Positions 19,315-27,594 of a stretch of DNA of 64,000 bases are shown one piece after another. Position numbers and translations under genes: made by a program. This DNA comes from Achromobacter xylosoxidans A8 (GTDB lineage: Bacteria > Pseudomonadota > Gammaproteobacteria > Burkholderiales > Burkholderiaceae_B): contig NC_014640.1 in NCBI RefSeq assembly GCF_000165835.1, forward strand, positions 2,046,001 through 2,110,000, read 5' to 3'. Below the pieces are notes generated by a model. It was not told the origin of the DNA. It did no database searches and saw nothing but the letters and a program-made list of their open reading frames with translations. Each line of letters opens with the position of its first letter. Position 1 is the stretch's first letter.

Positions 19315-20985
19315 TCAGACTTGCGCGGCGGCCGGTGTGGAGTGGGCGGCGTGTTCTTGCGCCAAGGCCGTGGTGATGTCGTGGGTCGGCTGGAACGAAC
19401 TGGCCTGGGCCATCGACCAGCCGGCGCGGAACACCTGGTGACGGAATTCGCCGCGCAGCAGTTCGCCGGGCGCCAGCTCCGGGAACAGCGCCGACAGCAG
19501 CCGGATTTCGCTGGACGAGATGCGGCGCGCGATATGGTGCGGACGGAGCTGGCCGGGGTGAGTCAGGCCGGCTGCCGCCAACAGTTCCGCCAGCGCATGC
19601 AGGGTGTTGCGGTGGAAGTTGGCCACGCGCTGCGCCTTGTCCGGCACCACCAGCGCGCGCTGCCGCAGCGGGTCTTGCGTGGTGACGCCGGTGGGGCATT
19701 TGCCGGTATGGCAGGCCTGGGCCTGGATACAGCCGATGGCGAACATGAAGCCGCGCGCGGCGTTGCACCAGTCCGCACCCATGGCCATGACGCGGGCCAT
19801 GTCGAAGGCCGTGATGATCTTGCCGGACGCCCCTAGCTTGATGCGGTCGCGCAGGTTCACGCCGATCAGCGTGTTGTGGACCAGGCGCAGCGCTTCGCGC
19901 AGGGGTGTGCCGACGTGGTCCACGAATTCCACGGGCGCGGCGCCGGTGCCGCCTTCGGCCCCGTCCACCACGATGAAGTCCGGCGTGATGCCGGTTTCCA
20001 GCATGGCCTTGACGATGGCGAACCATTCCCAGGGGTGGCCCACGCAGAACTTGAAGCCCACCGGCTTGCCGCCGGACAACTCGCGCAGGCGTGCCACGAA
20101 TTTCATCAGGCCGATGGGCGAGTCGAAGGCGGAATGGGTGGCTGGCGAATTACAGTCCTGCCAGGCCACGACGCCGCGCGCCTCGGCGATCTCGGGTGTG
20201 ACCTTGCCCGCAGGCAGGATGCCGCCGTGGCCGGGCTTGGCGCCTTGCGACAGCTTGATCTCGATCATCTTGACCTGCGGCGTACAGGCATTCTTGACGA
20301 AGGCCTCTTCGGAGAACGCGCCGTGTTCATCGCGGCAGCCGAAGTAGCCCGAGCCGATATTCCAGACCAGGCTGCCGCCCGGCTGGCGATGGTAGCGGCT
20401 GATGCCGCCTTCGCCGGTGTCGTGCGCGAAGTTGCCCTGGCGGGCGCCCTCGTTCAGGGCCAGGACGGCATTGGCCGACAAGGCGCCGAAGCTCATGGCC
20501 GACACGTTGAACGCGGACATGGAGTACGGCTGCTTGCACTCGGGGCCGCCCACAGTGACGCGGAAGTCGGTGTCGGGGATTTGCGAGGGCGACATGGAAT
20601 GGTTGATCCATTCGTAGCGGTCGCCGTAGACGTCTTCCTGGGTTCCGAAGGGGCGCTTGTCGATTTCGCGCTTGGCGCGCTGATAGACGATGGAACGCTG
20701 CGCGCGCGAGAACGGCGCGGCCTGCGTGTCGTCTTCCAGGAAGTATTGGCGGATCTCGGGCCGGATGAACTCGAACAGGAACCGCAGATTGCCCAGGACC
20801 GGATAGTTGCGCCGGATGGCGTGGCGGGTCTGCACCAGGTCATAGACGCCCAGCGCGCCCAGCAGCGCCAGCGGCACGGCCAGCCACAGCCACCAGAGCG
20901 AGCTGGTCGCGGCTAGGGCCGCAGTGACCGCAGCGCCGATCAGGGTCAACAAGAAAGCCGTGTAACGGCCGAAAAACCAGCTCAT
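19315..20985 (-). CDS. FMN-binding glutamate synthase family protein
   Basis: Encodes 556 residues. Two N-terminal membrane helices (about residues 8-45) precede a glutamate synthase-like (beta/alpha)8 FMN domain: AMSFGALSANAV, GGISRYHRQ, KLSQGAKPGHGGILP, DGAEGGTGAAP and the cysteine cluster CIQAQACHTGKCPTG, the 3Fe-4S site region of GltB. It lacks the amidotransferase domain of true GltB. The role of these stand-alone membrane-attached members is uncertain. ATG 20985 is chosen because GGAG lies six bases before it. Confidence 0.88.
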   Translation of the reverse strand: MSWFFGRYTAFLLTLIGAAVTAALAATSSLWWLWLAVPLALLGALGVYDLVQTRHAIRRNYPVLGNLRFLFEFIRPEIRQYFLEDDTQAAPFSRAQRSIVYQRAKREIDKRPFGTQEDVYGDRYEWINHSMSPSQIPDTDFRVTVGGPECKQPYSMSAFNVSAMSFGALSANAVLALNEGARQGNFAHDTGEGGISRYHRQPGGSLVWNIGSGYFGCRDEHGAFSEEAFVKNACTPQVKMIEIKLSQGAKPGHGGILPAGKVTPEIAEARGVVAWQDCNSPATHSAFDSPIGLMKFVARLRELSGGKPVGFKFCVGHPWEWFAIVKAMLETGITPDFIVVDGAEGGTGAAPVEFVDHVGTPLREALRLVHNTLIGVNLRDRIKLGASGKIITAFDMARVMAMGADWCNAARGFMFAIGCIQAQACHTGKCPTGVTTQDPLRQRALVVPDKAQRVANFHRNTLHALAELLAAAGLTHPGQLRPHHIARRISSSEIRLLSALFPELAPGELLRGEFRHQVFRAGWSMAQASSFQPTHDITTALAQEHAAHSTPAAAQV

Positions 20986-21069
20986 GTCCATCTCCGTATT
21001 TCGGGATGGAGCAACCATACACCAGGAGCCGTCCCCTCGTGCCGGGGGAAGGTCCTGGAATACTGTTTC

Positions 21070-22296
21070 TCAGCAGCTGGAAGCGGCCGGAGTCTTCTCG
21101 ACCGCGAGGCCGAAAGCCGGACGCAGGCGCACGCCCAGGGCGCTGCCGGCGAAGGCGGCAGGCAGCCACAGCCAGGCGTGCAGGCTGCCCGACAGGATGC
21201 CGCTGAAGTAGGCGCCGATATTGCAGCCGAAGGCCAGGCGCGAGCCGTAGCCCAGCAGCAGGCCGCCGATGACGGCGCCCATGAGCGAGCGGGCCGGCAC
21301 CTTCCAGATGGGCGCGAACTTGCCGGCGGCGCTGGCGGCGGCAAGCGCGCCCAGCATCAGGCCGATGTCCATGACGGTGGTGACGTCCTGGCGCAGCGGC
21401 GCGGCCAGCGAGGGCTGCTTGGCCCAGTAGGCCCAGGTGGCCACGTCGCCGCCGAAGGCGTCCAGCGTCTTGGCGCCCCACAGCGCGAAGGCGGAGGTGA
21501 TGCCCCAGGGGCGGCCGGCGAGCGCCAGCGTGGCGAAGTTCAGCACCACCAGCGCCACGCCGCCCCAGATCAGCGGCCAGGGACCTTGCAGCAAGGACGC
21601 CGGGCGCGCGGTGCGCGAGGCAAAGGAGATCACATGGCCGTGGCGGCGCTTTTCCAGCGCAGTGGCCGCCCACGCGATCAACGCGAACACGGCCAGGTTG
21701 ATGGCCAGCGCGGGAGCCAGGCCCCAGGTCTTGATCAGCGAAGTCGGGGCCAGCGCCGGCAGGTTCGACCACCAGCCGAAGTTGGCGGTCGCGATGACCG
21801 AGCCGATGATGAAGAACAGCAGCGTGACCACCATGCGGGTATTGCCGCCACCGACCGCGAACAGCGTGCCCGAGGCGCAGCCGCCGCCCAGCTGCATGCC
21901 GATGCCGAACAGGAAGGCGCCCAGCAGGACCGAGACGCCAGGCGGCGACACGAAGCCGCTGACCGGTTGGCCGAACAGCGAGCCCGCCGCCAGAAAGGGG
22001 AAGAACAGCAGCACGCCCACGGCCAGCATCAGCATCTGCGCGCGCAGTCCGGCGCCGCGGCGGTCGGACACGAACACGCGCCAGGCTTGCGTGAAGCCGA
22101 AAGAGGCGTGGTACAGCGTTACGCCCAGCAGGGCGCCGATCACCCACAGCGCGCCCTGGCGCCAGCTGACGGTCTGGTTCAGGTAGAGCGCGCCCGCCAG
22201 CACCAGCAGCAAGGCGATCCAGAGCGGCTTGCGGTTGATCTGGATGGGCGGCAGGGCGGAAGACGGCAGGGGGAGGGTGGAAGCGTTGGTGCTCAT
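21070..22296 (-). CDS. YeeE/YedE family membrane protein (sulfur-compound transport)
   Basis: A 408-residue polytopic protein formed of two YeeE/YedE units. The conserved cysteine-containing motifs are GGGCASGTLFAVGGG (first half) and FGCNIGAYFSGI (second half), both typical of proteins that import thiosulfate or related sulfur compounds (TsuA type). The start at ATG 22296 removes a non-family N-terminal stretch. The region upstream (about 22400-22440) is strikingly AT-rich, fitting a promoter. It is followed after 84 nt by the glutamate synthase-like gene in the same direction. Confidence 0.88.
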   Translation of the reverse strand: MSTNASTLPLPSSALPPIQINRKPLWIALLLVLAGALYLNQTVSWRQGALWVIGALLGVTLYHASFGFTQAWRVFVSDRRGAGLRAQMLMLAVGVLLFFPFLAAGSLFGQPVSGFVSPPGVSVLLGAFLFGIGMQLGGGCASGTLFAVGGGNTRMVVTLLFFIIGSVIATANFGWWSNLPALAPTSLIKTWGLAPALAINLAVFALIAWAATALEKRRHGHVISFASRTARPASLLQGPWPLIWGGVALVVLNFATLALAGRPWGITSAFALWGAKTLDAFGGDVATWAYWAKQPSLAAPLRQDVTTVMDIGLMLGALAAASAAGKFAPIWKVPARSLMGAVIGGLLLGYGSRLAFGCNIGAYFSGILSGSLHAWLWLPAAFAGSALGVRLRPAFGLAVEKTPAASSC

Positions 22297-22449
22297 GGGC
22301 GAGTCCCGGGGATCTGATGCGTAAGAAAGCAAAACGGGCGCGCGCAGGCACCCGTGTAGGTTTGAAAGTCTAAAGCGGCGCAAGCCTAACTCAAACCATC
22401 TATTAATGCCTTTTAAATAACTAAAAGTAATATAAAACCGCCTGGCCGC

Positions 22450-23730
22450 CTATTGCAGCCGCCACGCCAGCGCCGCCAAGGTCAGCAGCAGCACCGGCAA
22501 GGTCAGCACGATGCCGACCCTGAAGTAATAGCCCCAGGTGATGCGCAGGCCTTTGCGCGCCAGCACGTGCAGCCATAGCAGCGTTGCCAGGCTGCCGATG
22601 GGCGTGATCTTGGGGCCGAGATCGCTGCCGATGATGTTGGCGTAGATCATGGCATCCTTCACCGCGCCGGTGGCGCTGGTGTCCGCGATCGACAGCGCGC
22701 CCACGAGCACGGTGGGCAGGTTGTTCATGATGGACGACAGAAAGGCGGTGATCAGGCCCGTGCCCATCGCCGCGCCCCACACGCCATATTCCGCGCAACG
22801 GTCCAGCACCTGCGCCAGGTGCGCGGTCAGGCCGGCGTTGCGCAGGCCGTACACCACCAGGTACATGCCCAGCGAGAAGACCACGATGTGCCACGGGGCC
22901 TCGCGCATGATGCGCCGCGTGCCGACGATATGCTGCCGCCCGGCGATCAGCAGCAGGCCCAGCGCCCCGACGGCGGCGATGGCGCTAACCGGGATGCCCA
23001 TGGGTTCCAGGATGAAAAAGCCCGCCAGCAGCAGCGCCAGCACGATCCAGCCGGCGCGGAACGTGGTCAGGTCGCGGATCGCGGAAGCGGGCGCGGGCAG
23101 TTGGCTTACGTCATAGCGCGGCGGAATGCTGCGGTGGAAGAACAGCAACAGCACCGCCAGGGTCGATGCCACGGCCATCAGGTTCACCGGCAGCATCACC
23201 GACGCGTACTCGCCGAAGCCGATGTTGAAAAAGTCGGCCGAGACGATGTTGACCAGGTTGGACACGATCAGCGCAATGCTGCCTGTGTCCGCGATGAAGC
23301 CCGCGGCCATCACGAAGGCCAGCGAAGCGCCGGGGCCGAAGCCCAGCGCCACCAGCATTTCCATGACGATGGGCGTGAGGATCAGCGCCGCGCCGTCGTT
23401 GGCGAACAGTGCGGAAACGGCCGCGCCCAGCAGCACGATCAGGACGAACAGCAGCCGGCCCCGGCCGCCGCCCCAGCGCGCCACGTGCAGCGCCGACCAT
23501 TCGAAGAAGCCGGCCTCGTCCAGGATCAGGCTGGTAACGATGATGGCGATGAAGGTGGCGGTGGCGTTCCAGACGATGCGCCAGACATCCGCGATGTCGG
23601 CCGGGTGGACCACCCCCGTGGCCAGCGCGAGCGCGGCGCCCAGCACGGCGCTCCAGCCTATCGACAGGCCCCTGGGCTGCCAGATGACCAGGGTGATGGT
23701 GAGTACGAAAATGGCGGCGGCGAGCAGCAT
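22450..23730 (-). CDS. arsB: Arsenite efflux pump ArsB
   Basis: A 426-residue, 12-helix membrane protein closely matching E. coli ArsB (429) end to end: [19 protein letters not shown] at the start, [62 protein letters not shown] near the end. ArsB expels arsenite or antimonite using the proton gradient, alone or with ArsA. No arsR, arsC or arsA is in the window, so this pump is outside a classical ars operon. It starts 11 nt after the AEC transporter stop, so the two are probably co-transcribed. Confidence 0.94.
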   Translation of the reverse strand: MLLAAAIFVLTITLVIWQPRGLSIGWSAVLGAALALATGVVHPADIADVWRIVWNATATFIAIIVTSLILDEAGFFEWSALHVARWGGGRGRLLFVLIVLLGAAVSALFANDGAALILTPIVMEMLVALGFGPGASLAFVMAAGFIADTGSIALIVSNLVNIVSADFFNIGFGEYASVMLPVNLMAVASTLAVLLLFFHRSIPPRYDVSQLPAPASAIRDLTTFRAGWIVLALLLAGFFILEPMGIPVSAIAAVGALGLLLIAGRQHIVGTRRIMREAPWHIVVFSLGMYLVVYGLRNAGLTAHLAQVLDRCAEYGVWGAAMGTGLITAFLSSIMNNLPTVLVGALSIADTSATGAVKDAMIYANIIGSDLGPKITPIGSLATLLWLHVLARKGLRITWGYYFRVGIVLTLPVLLLTLAALAWRLQ

Positions 23731-23741
23731 GGTGAAAGGCG

Positions 23742-24686
23742 TCAGGAAAGCGGATGGGCGCTGATCCAGGCGACCAGCAGGCTGACAGTCAGCACCGACG
23801 CCACCGTGGAGACCAGGATGGCGCGCGAGGTCACGCGGGCGTCGCGGCCGTACATCTGCGCCAGCATGAAAGGCCCTGTGCCGATCGGCAGCGCGCTCAT
23901 CAGCACCGCGGTCCAGGCCCATACCGGCGGCATGGTGAAGACATAGAACGCCAGCACGGCCGTGACAGCGGGCTGCAGCAAGAGCTTGCCGGTGACCAGA
24001 CGCATGACGCCCGGCCCCGAGCTGGACGTCTCCGTCTGCGCCAGGAACAGGCCTATCGTGACCAGCGCGCAGGGGCTGGCGGACGCGCCGAGCAAGGCCA
24101 CGTAGCGGTCCACGCCCTCCGGCAGGGCGAGCCCGGTGAAGGCCCAGGCCAGGCCCAGCAGCGGCGCCGCCAGCAGCGGATTGCGCAGCAGCGCGCGCCC
24201 GACCTTGAGCAGCGTGGAGGGCAGGTTGGGCGTCTGCTGGCGGTCGAACTCGATCAGGGCGATGGCGCAGCCGAACAGCACACTGGCGGTGAGCAGGGTG
24301 GTGAAAGTAGCGGGCGCCATGCTGTCGGGGCCGAACAGCGCCAGGCATAGCGGAATGCCCATGTAGCCGGCGTTGGCGTAGGAGGCGGCCAGGCCCTGGA
24401 TGCCGCGGTCGGTCAGCGCGCGCTGCGTGCGGCGCGCGCCGGCAAAAGAGACCAGGAACGTGACCGCGATGCCGCCCGCGAAGGCGCCCACGAAACCCCA
24501 ATGCGCCATGTGCGCCAGGTCCACTTGCGTCATGGCGCGGAACAGCAGCGCGGGTAGCGACAGATAGACGACGTAGCGATTCAGGGCGTCGGTGGCGCCG
24601 GAACCCAGGATGCGCCAGCGGGCGGCGAGCCAGCCGGTCAGGATCAGCGCGAAGACCGGCAGGGCGGAGGTAATGACGGCGTTCAT
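23742..24686 (-). CDS. AEC family transporter (auxin efflux carrier type)
   Basis: A 314-residue protein with about ten membrane helices, starting [24 protein letters not shown]. The AEC-typical segments are [35 protein letters not shown] and the C-terminal half with [16 protein letters not shown]. Members move malonate, malate or other weak acids; the substrate is unknown. Sits between EamA and arsB in the four-transporter row. Confidence 0.9.
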   Translation of the reverse strand: MNAVITSALPVFALILTGWLAARWRILGSGATDALNRYVVYLSLPALLFRAMTQVDLAHMAHWGFVGAFAGGIAVTFLVSFAGARRTQRALTDRGIQGLAASYANAGYMGIPLCLALFGPDSMAPATFTTLLTASVLFGCAIALIEFDRQQTPNLPSTLLKVGRALLRNPLLAAPLLGLAWAFTGLALPEGVDRYVALLGASASPCALVTIGLFLAQTETSSSGPGVMRLVTGKLLLQPAVTAVLAFYVFTMPPVWAWTAVLMSALPIGTGPFMLAQMYGRDARVTSRAILVSTVASVLTVSLLVAWISAHPLS

Positions 24687-24713
24687 GGACAGGGACCTGG
24701 AGGGGCGCTCATT

Positions 24714-25619
24714 CTACTTGGGCGACGCTTGTGCCGTGCGCGTCACCAGCAGGATGCCCAGCGCCGCCAGCGCCATGCCGGGCCAGGCCAGCGCGGGGAT
24801 GGCTTCGCCCAGGATGATCAGCGCGATGACGGCCGTGCAAGGCGGTACCAGGAAGAACAGCGCGGACACGCGCGAGGCCTCGCCGTAGCGGATCATGGTC
24901 AATAGCAAGGTGATGGCCACCAGCGAATTGCCCACGACCAGATAAGCCAGCGAACCCAGCAAGGGGCCGGTCCACTCGATGTGCATCGGCTCCAGCCAGA
25001 ACGCCAACGGCGCGGTGGCGATCAGGCCGACCGCGTACTGCACCATATTGGAGGTGACGGGATGCGTTTGCACGCCGTAGCGCTTTTCATACAGGGTGCC
25101 CCCAGTGATGCAGAGCAGGGCGCAGATGGCGAACGCCAGGCCTAGCGGCGAGAGCACGTCGATCGAGGCCTTGGCGATGATCACCAGCGCGGCGCCCGAT
25201 ACCCCCAGGCCCAGGCCGGCCCAGCGGCGGGCATCGACTTTCTCGTGCGCGATCGCCGGCGCCAGCAGGCCGATCAGGATAGGCTGCAGTGAGGTGATCA
25301 GCGCCACGGCGCCGGCCGACATGCCCTGTTTGAGCGACAGGTAGGTGAAACAGAAGTAGCCTGCCTGCAACAGCAGCCCGACCATCGCCAGATGGCCCCA
25401 GGCGCTGGCGCCGCGCGGCAGCGGCGGGCGCAGAACCAGCATGAAGGGCGCAAGAATCAGCACCACGCAGGCATAGCGCAAGGCCAGGAACGTCATGGGG
25501 TCGGCATAGGCCAGACCCACTTTGAGCACGACGAAACCGCTGGACCAGAGAAGCAGGAAGAGCGCGGGCGCGGCTTTCAACCAGGCGGGGGGAGCGGCAG
25601 GCGGCATGTGGCGGAACAT
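24714..25619 (-). CDS. DMT/EamA family transporter
   Basis: Encodes 301 residues with ten helices in two EamA repeats; the second begins near LGLAFAICALLCITGGTLYEKRYGV. Substrate unknown, probably a metabolite exporter. ATG 25619 is chosen over a TTG at 25634 and ATG 25607; none has a convincing ribosome site. First gene of the four-transporter run and divergent from the GNAT gene at 25728. Confidence 0.88.
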   Translation of the reverse strand: MFRHMPPAAPPAWLKAAPALFLLLWSSGFVVLKVGLAYADPMTFLALRYACVVLILAPFMLVLRPPLPRGASAWGHLAMVGLLLQAGYFCFTYLSLKQGMSAGAVALITSLQPILIGLLAPAIAHEKVDARRWAGLGLGVSGAALVIIAKASIDVLSPLGLAFAICALLCITGGTLYEKRYGVQTHPVTSNMVQYAVGLIATAPLAFWLEPMHIEWTGPLLGSLAYLVVGNSLVAITLLLTMIRYGEASRVSALFFLVPPCTAVIALIILGEAIPALAWPGMALAALGILLVTRTAQASPK

Positions 25620-25727
25620 GGACGACGTGGGCAAGCCGCGATCGTACCCCCTTTTGGCACTTGTTCATCCCTGCCTAAAATGAGGCGTAGGATTCTTTTA
25701 TTCATTTGCTGCACGCGAGGGATGGAC

Positions 25728-26171
25728 ATGTCGACCAACAAACAAGCTACGGTGCGTATCGCCCTGGGAACCTGGGACCGTTTGCGCGACGACGCATATT
25801 CGGTGCGTCACGAGGTGTTCGTCGTCGAACAGAAAGTGCCACCCGAAGTCGAGCTGGACGACGACGACGCCGTGTCGGTGCACGCCGTGGCCTACGGCCC
25901 GGACGGCACGCCGATGGGTACGGGCCGGCTTTTGCCCGACGGTCACATCGGCCGCATGGCGGTCCACAAGAAGGCGCGGGGCATGGGCGTCGGCAGCCAG
26001 TTGCTGGACGCGTTGATCAAACAAGGCCATGGCGACGGCCATCGCATGCTGGTGCTTCACGCGCAGACGCATGCGGCGGGCTTCTACCAGGCGCACGGTT
26101 TCAATGTGGAAGGCGAGGAATTCGTCGAGGCCGGTATTCCGCACGTGGTCATGACGCATGTGCTGAAGTAG
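25728..26171 (+). CDS. GNAT family N-acetyltransferase (ElaA/YjcF-like)
   Basis: Encodes 147 residues. It opens VRIALGTWDRLRDDAYSVRHEVFVVEQKVPPEVELDDDD, the usual YjcF/ElaA start, then IGRMAVHKKARGMGVGSQLLDAL, the acetyl-CoA loop with R/Q-x-x-G-x-G. The C-terminal FYQAHGFNVEGEEFVEAGIPHVVM completes the fold. GAGG lies seven bases before ATG 25728. Acceptor unknown. Confidence 0.88.
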   Translation: MSTNKQATVRIALGTWDRLRDDAYSVRHEVFVVEQKVPPEVELDDDDAVSVHAVAYGPDGTPMGTGRLLPDGHIGRMAVHKKARGMGVGSQLLDALIKQGHGDGHRMLVLHAQTHAAGFYQAHGFNVEGEEFVEAGIPHVVMTHVLK

Positions 26172-26231
26172 GGCAGTCCCGCCCGGCTCAAGAAAATTGC
26201 GAGCCGGGCAAGCAAAATGGGCCCGACAAAG

Positions 26232-26268
26232 AAAAAACCCCGGACGCTTACGCGTTCGGGGTTTTTTT
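26232..26268. terminator. Bidirectional terminator
   Basis: AAAAAACCCCGGACGC, loop TTAC, GCGTTCGGGG and seven T residues. Works in both directions between the GNAT gene (plus) and tRNA-Leu (minus). Confidence 0.88.
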
Positions 26269-26302
26269 GGCGCATCACGCAGGTACCTCGTGATGTAATA
26301 AT

Positions 26303-26387
26303 TGGTGCCCAGGAGAGGACTCGAACCTCCACACCTTGCGGCACACGGACCTGAACCGTGCGCGTCTACCAATTCCGCCACCTGGGC
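26303..26387 (-). tRNA. tRNA-Leu (anticodon CAG), copy 1
   Basis: An 85-nt class II tRNA including encoded CCA: acceptor GCCCAGG/CCTGGGC, anticodon loop TTCAGGT, long variable arm TGCCGCAAGGTGT, T arm GGAGG-TTCGAGT-CCTCT. Its sequence is identical to the copy at 27270-27354. Confidence 0.96.
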
Positions 26388-26547
26388 GCTGATGCTTTAC
26401 TTGTCGCTTCGCTTTCGCGTTGTTTCTTGTTCAGCAGCAGAGGAATGAGATTATGCACACTTTTTTAGAAGTGTGCAAGTCGTGTGGGTTTTTTTTCATA
26501 TTTTTTGCTGCCGGGCCGCTTTCGAACATTCGATATAGTGTCGCCCC

Positions 26548-27159
26548 ATGTCCCGTACCCTTTGCACGCGTTGCCTGCGTCCTCTATCGCACTGTCTGTG
26601 CGCGCTGATTCCCTCGCTTTCCTGCCGTACTCGAGTCGTGGTGCTGCAGCATCCCAGCGAGGCGCGTCATGCCTTGAACACCGCAAGATTGGCCGTGCTG
26701 GGATTGGCGGGCGCGCAACGCGTGGTGGGCGAATATTTTTCAGAAGACGACTGGGCGTTGCCCGGCCACCTGCCTCGCTTGCTGTTTCCCGGCGAGGGCG
26801 CTGAGGTGTTGGTGCCTGGCTACGGGCAGGATCTCGGCGCGCCCATCAGGTTGATCGTGCCCGACGGCACCTGGGGGCATGCGCGCAAGCTGCTGCATAT
26901 CAATCCTGCGCTTGCCGCTTTGCCGCGCGTGATGTTGCCTGCGGGACTCTCCACGCGCTATCGCGTGCGCCATGCCGATGTGGCAGGTGCCTTGTCCACG
27001 ATAGAGGCCGTGACGCATGCCTTGAACGCCATCGAGGCGCCGATGAATTTCGATGCGCTGCTGCGGCCTTTCGAGGCATTGATCGATGGCCAGATCGAAG
27101 GCATGGGCGCCGATCTGTACGCACGGCATCATTTGAACCGCAAAGTGCCTTGGCGTTGA
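26548..27159 (+). CDS. tapT: tRNA-uridine aminocarboxypropyltransferase TapT (DTW domain)
   Basis: Encodes 203 residues. The zinc-like N-terminus has cysteines at 6, 9, 16 and 18 (CTRCLRPLSHCLC). The family motif is DGTWGHARKLL (the DTW core, here D-G-T-W) near residue 107, followed by RYRVRHADVAGALSTIEA. The E. coli protein makes acp3U47 in the variable loop of several tRNAs using SAM. Lies between, and opposite in strand to, two identical tRNA-Leu genes. Confidence 0.88.
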   Translation: MSRTLCTRCLRPLSHCLCALIPSLSCRTRVVVLQHPSEARHALNTARLAVLGLAGAQRVVGEYFSEDDWALPGHLPRLLFPGEGAEVLVPGYGQDLGAPIRLIVPDGTWGHARKLLHINPALAALPRVMLPAGLSTRYRVRHADVAGALSTIEAVTHALNAIEAPMNFDALLRPFEALIDGQIEGMGADLYARHHLNRKVPWR

Positions 27160-27185
27160 AGGGCAGGGTTTGCAAGGCGCAAAGC

Positions 27186-27222
27186 AAAAGCCCCGGAAAT
27201 CTTGCGATTTCCGGGGCTTTTT
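27186..27222. terminator. Bidirectional terminator
   Basis: AAAAGCCCCGGAAATC, loop TTGC, GATTTCCGGGGCTTTT; T-rich on both sides. Serves tapT and the second tRNA-Leu. Confidence 0.88.
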
Positions 27223-27269
27223 AGCCGTTGCCATCAAGACTGGCTTGCATAGTCTTGATTGAAATTCCG

Positions 27270-27354
27270 TGGTGCCCAGGAGAGGACTCGAACCTCCACA
27301 CCTTGCGGCACACGGACCTGAACCGTGCGCGTCTACCAATTCCGCCACCTGGGC
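27270..27354 (-). tRNA. tRNA-Leu (anticodon CAG), copy 2
   Basis: Identical over all 85 nt to the tRNA at 26303-26387, with the flanking GTGCCCAGG boundary shared but different outer flanks. Anticodon loop TTCAGGT. Confidence 0.96.
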
Positions 27355-27594
27355 ACTGAGAGATACTGTCAGAAGTATGTGATACGCTGCCGCCCTAGTT
27401 GCATCGCTTCAGTTAAAACACATTAACTAAAGCATGCTTCCAAAGTGCAGTTGGTTCTACAATACGGTTTTAAGCAACTTGCTTTTCAACCCCGGCTGGG
27501 CTTTAAACTTCCCAACCTTCTGACCATTTTCTGCTTCAGTGTTCAGCCTTGGGCGAACCACAGAAGCTGCGCATTATATACGGAAATTTTAGCT

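Noticed and set aside
22297..22449. Possible riboswitch upstream of the YeeE/YedE gene
   Set aside because: The region is AT-rich and promoter-like but shows no recognisable SAM or other aptamer consensus.
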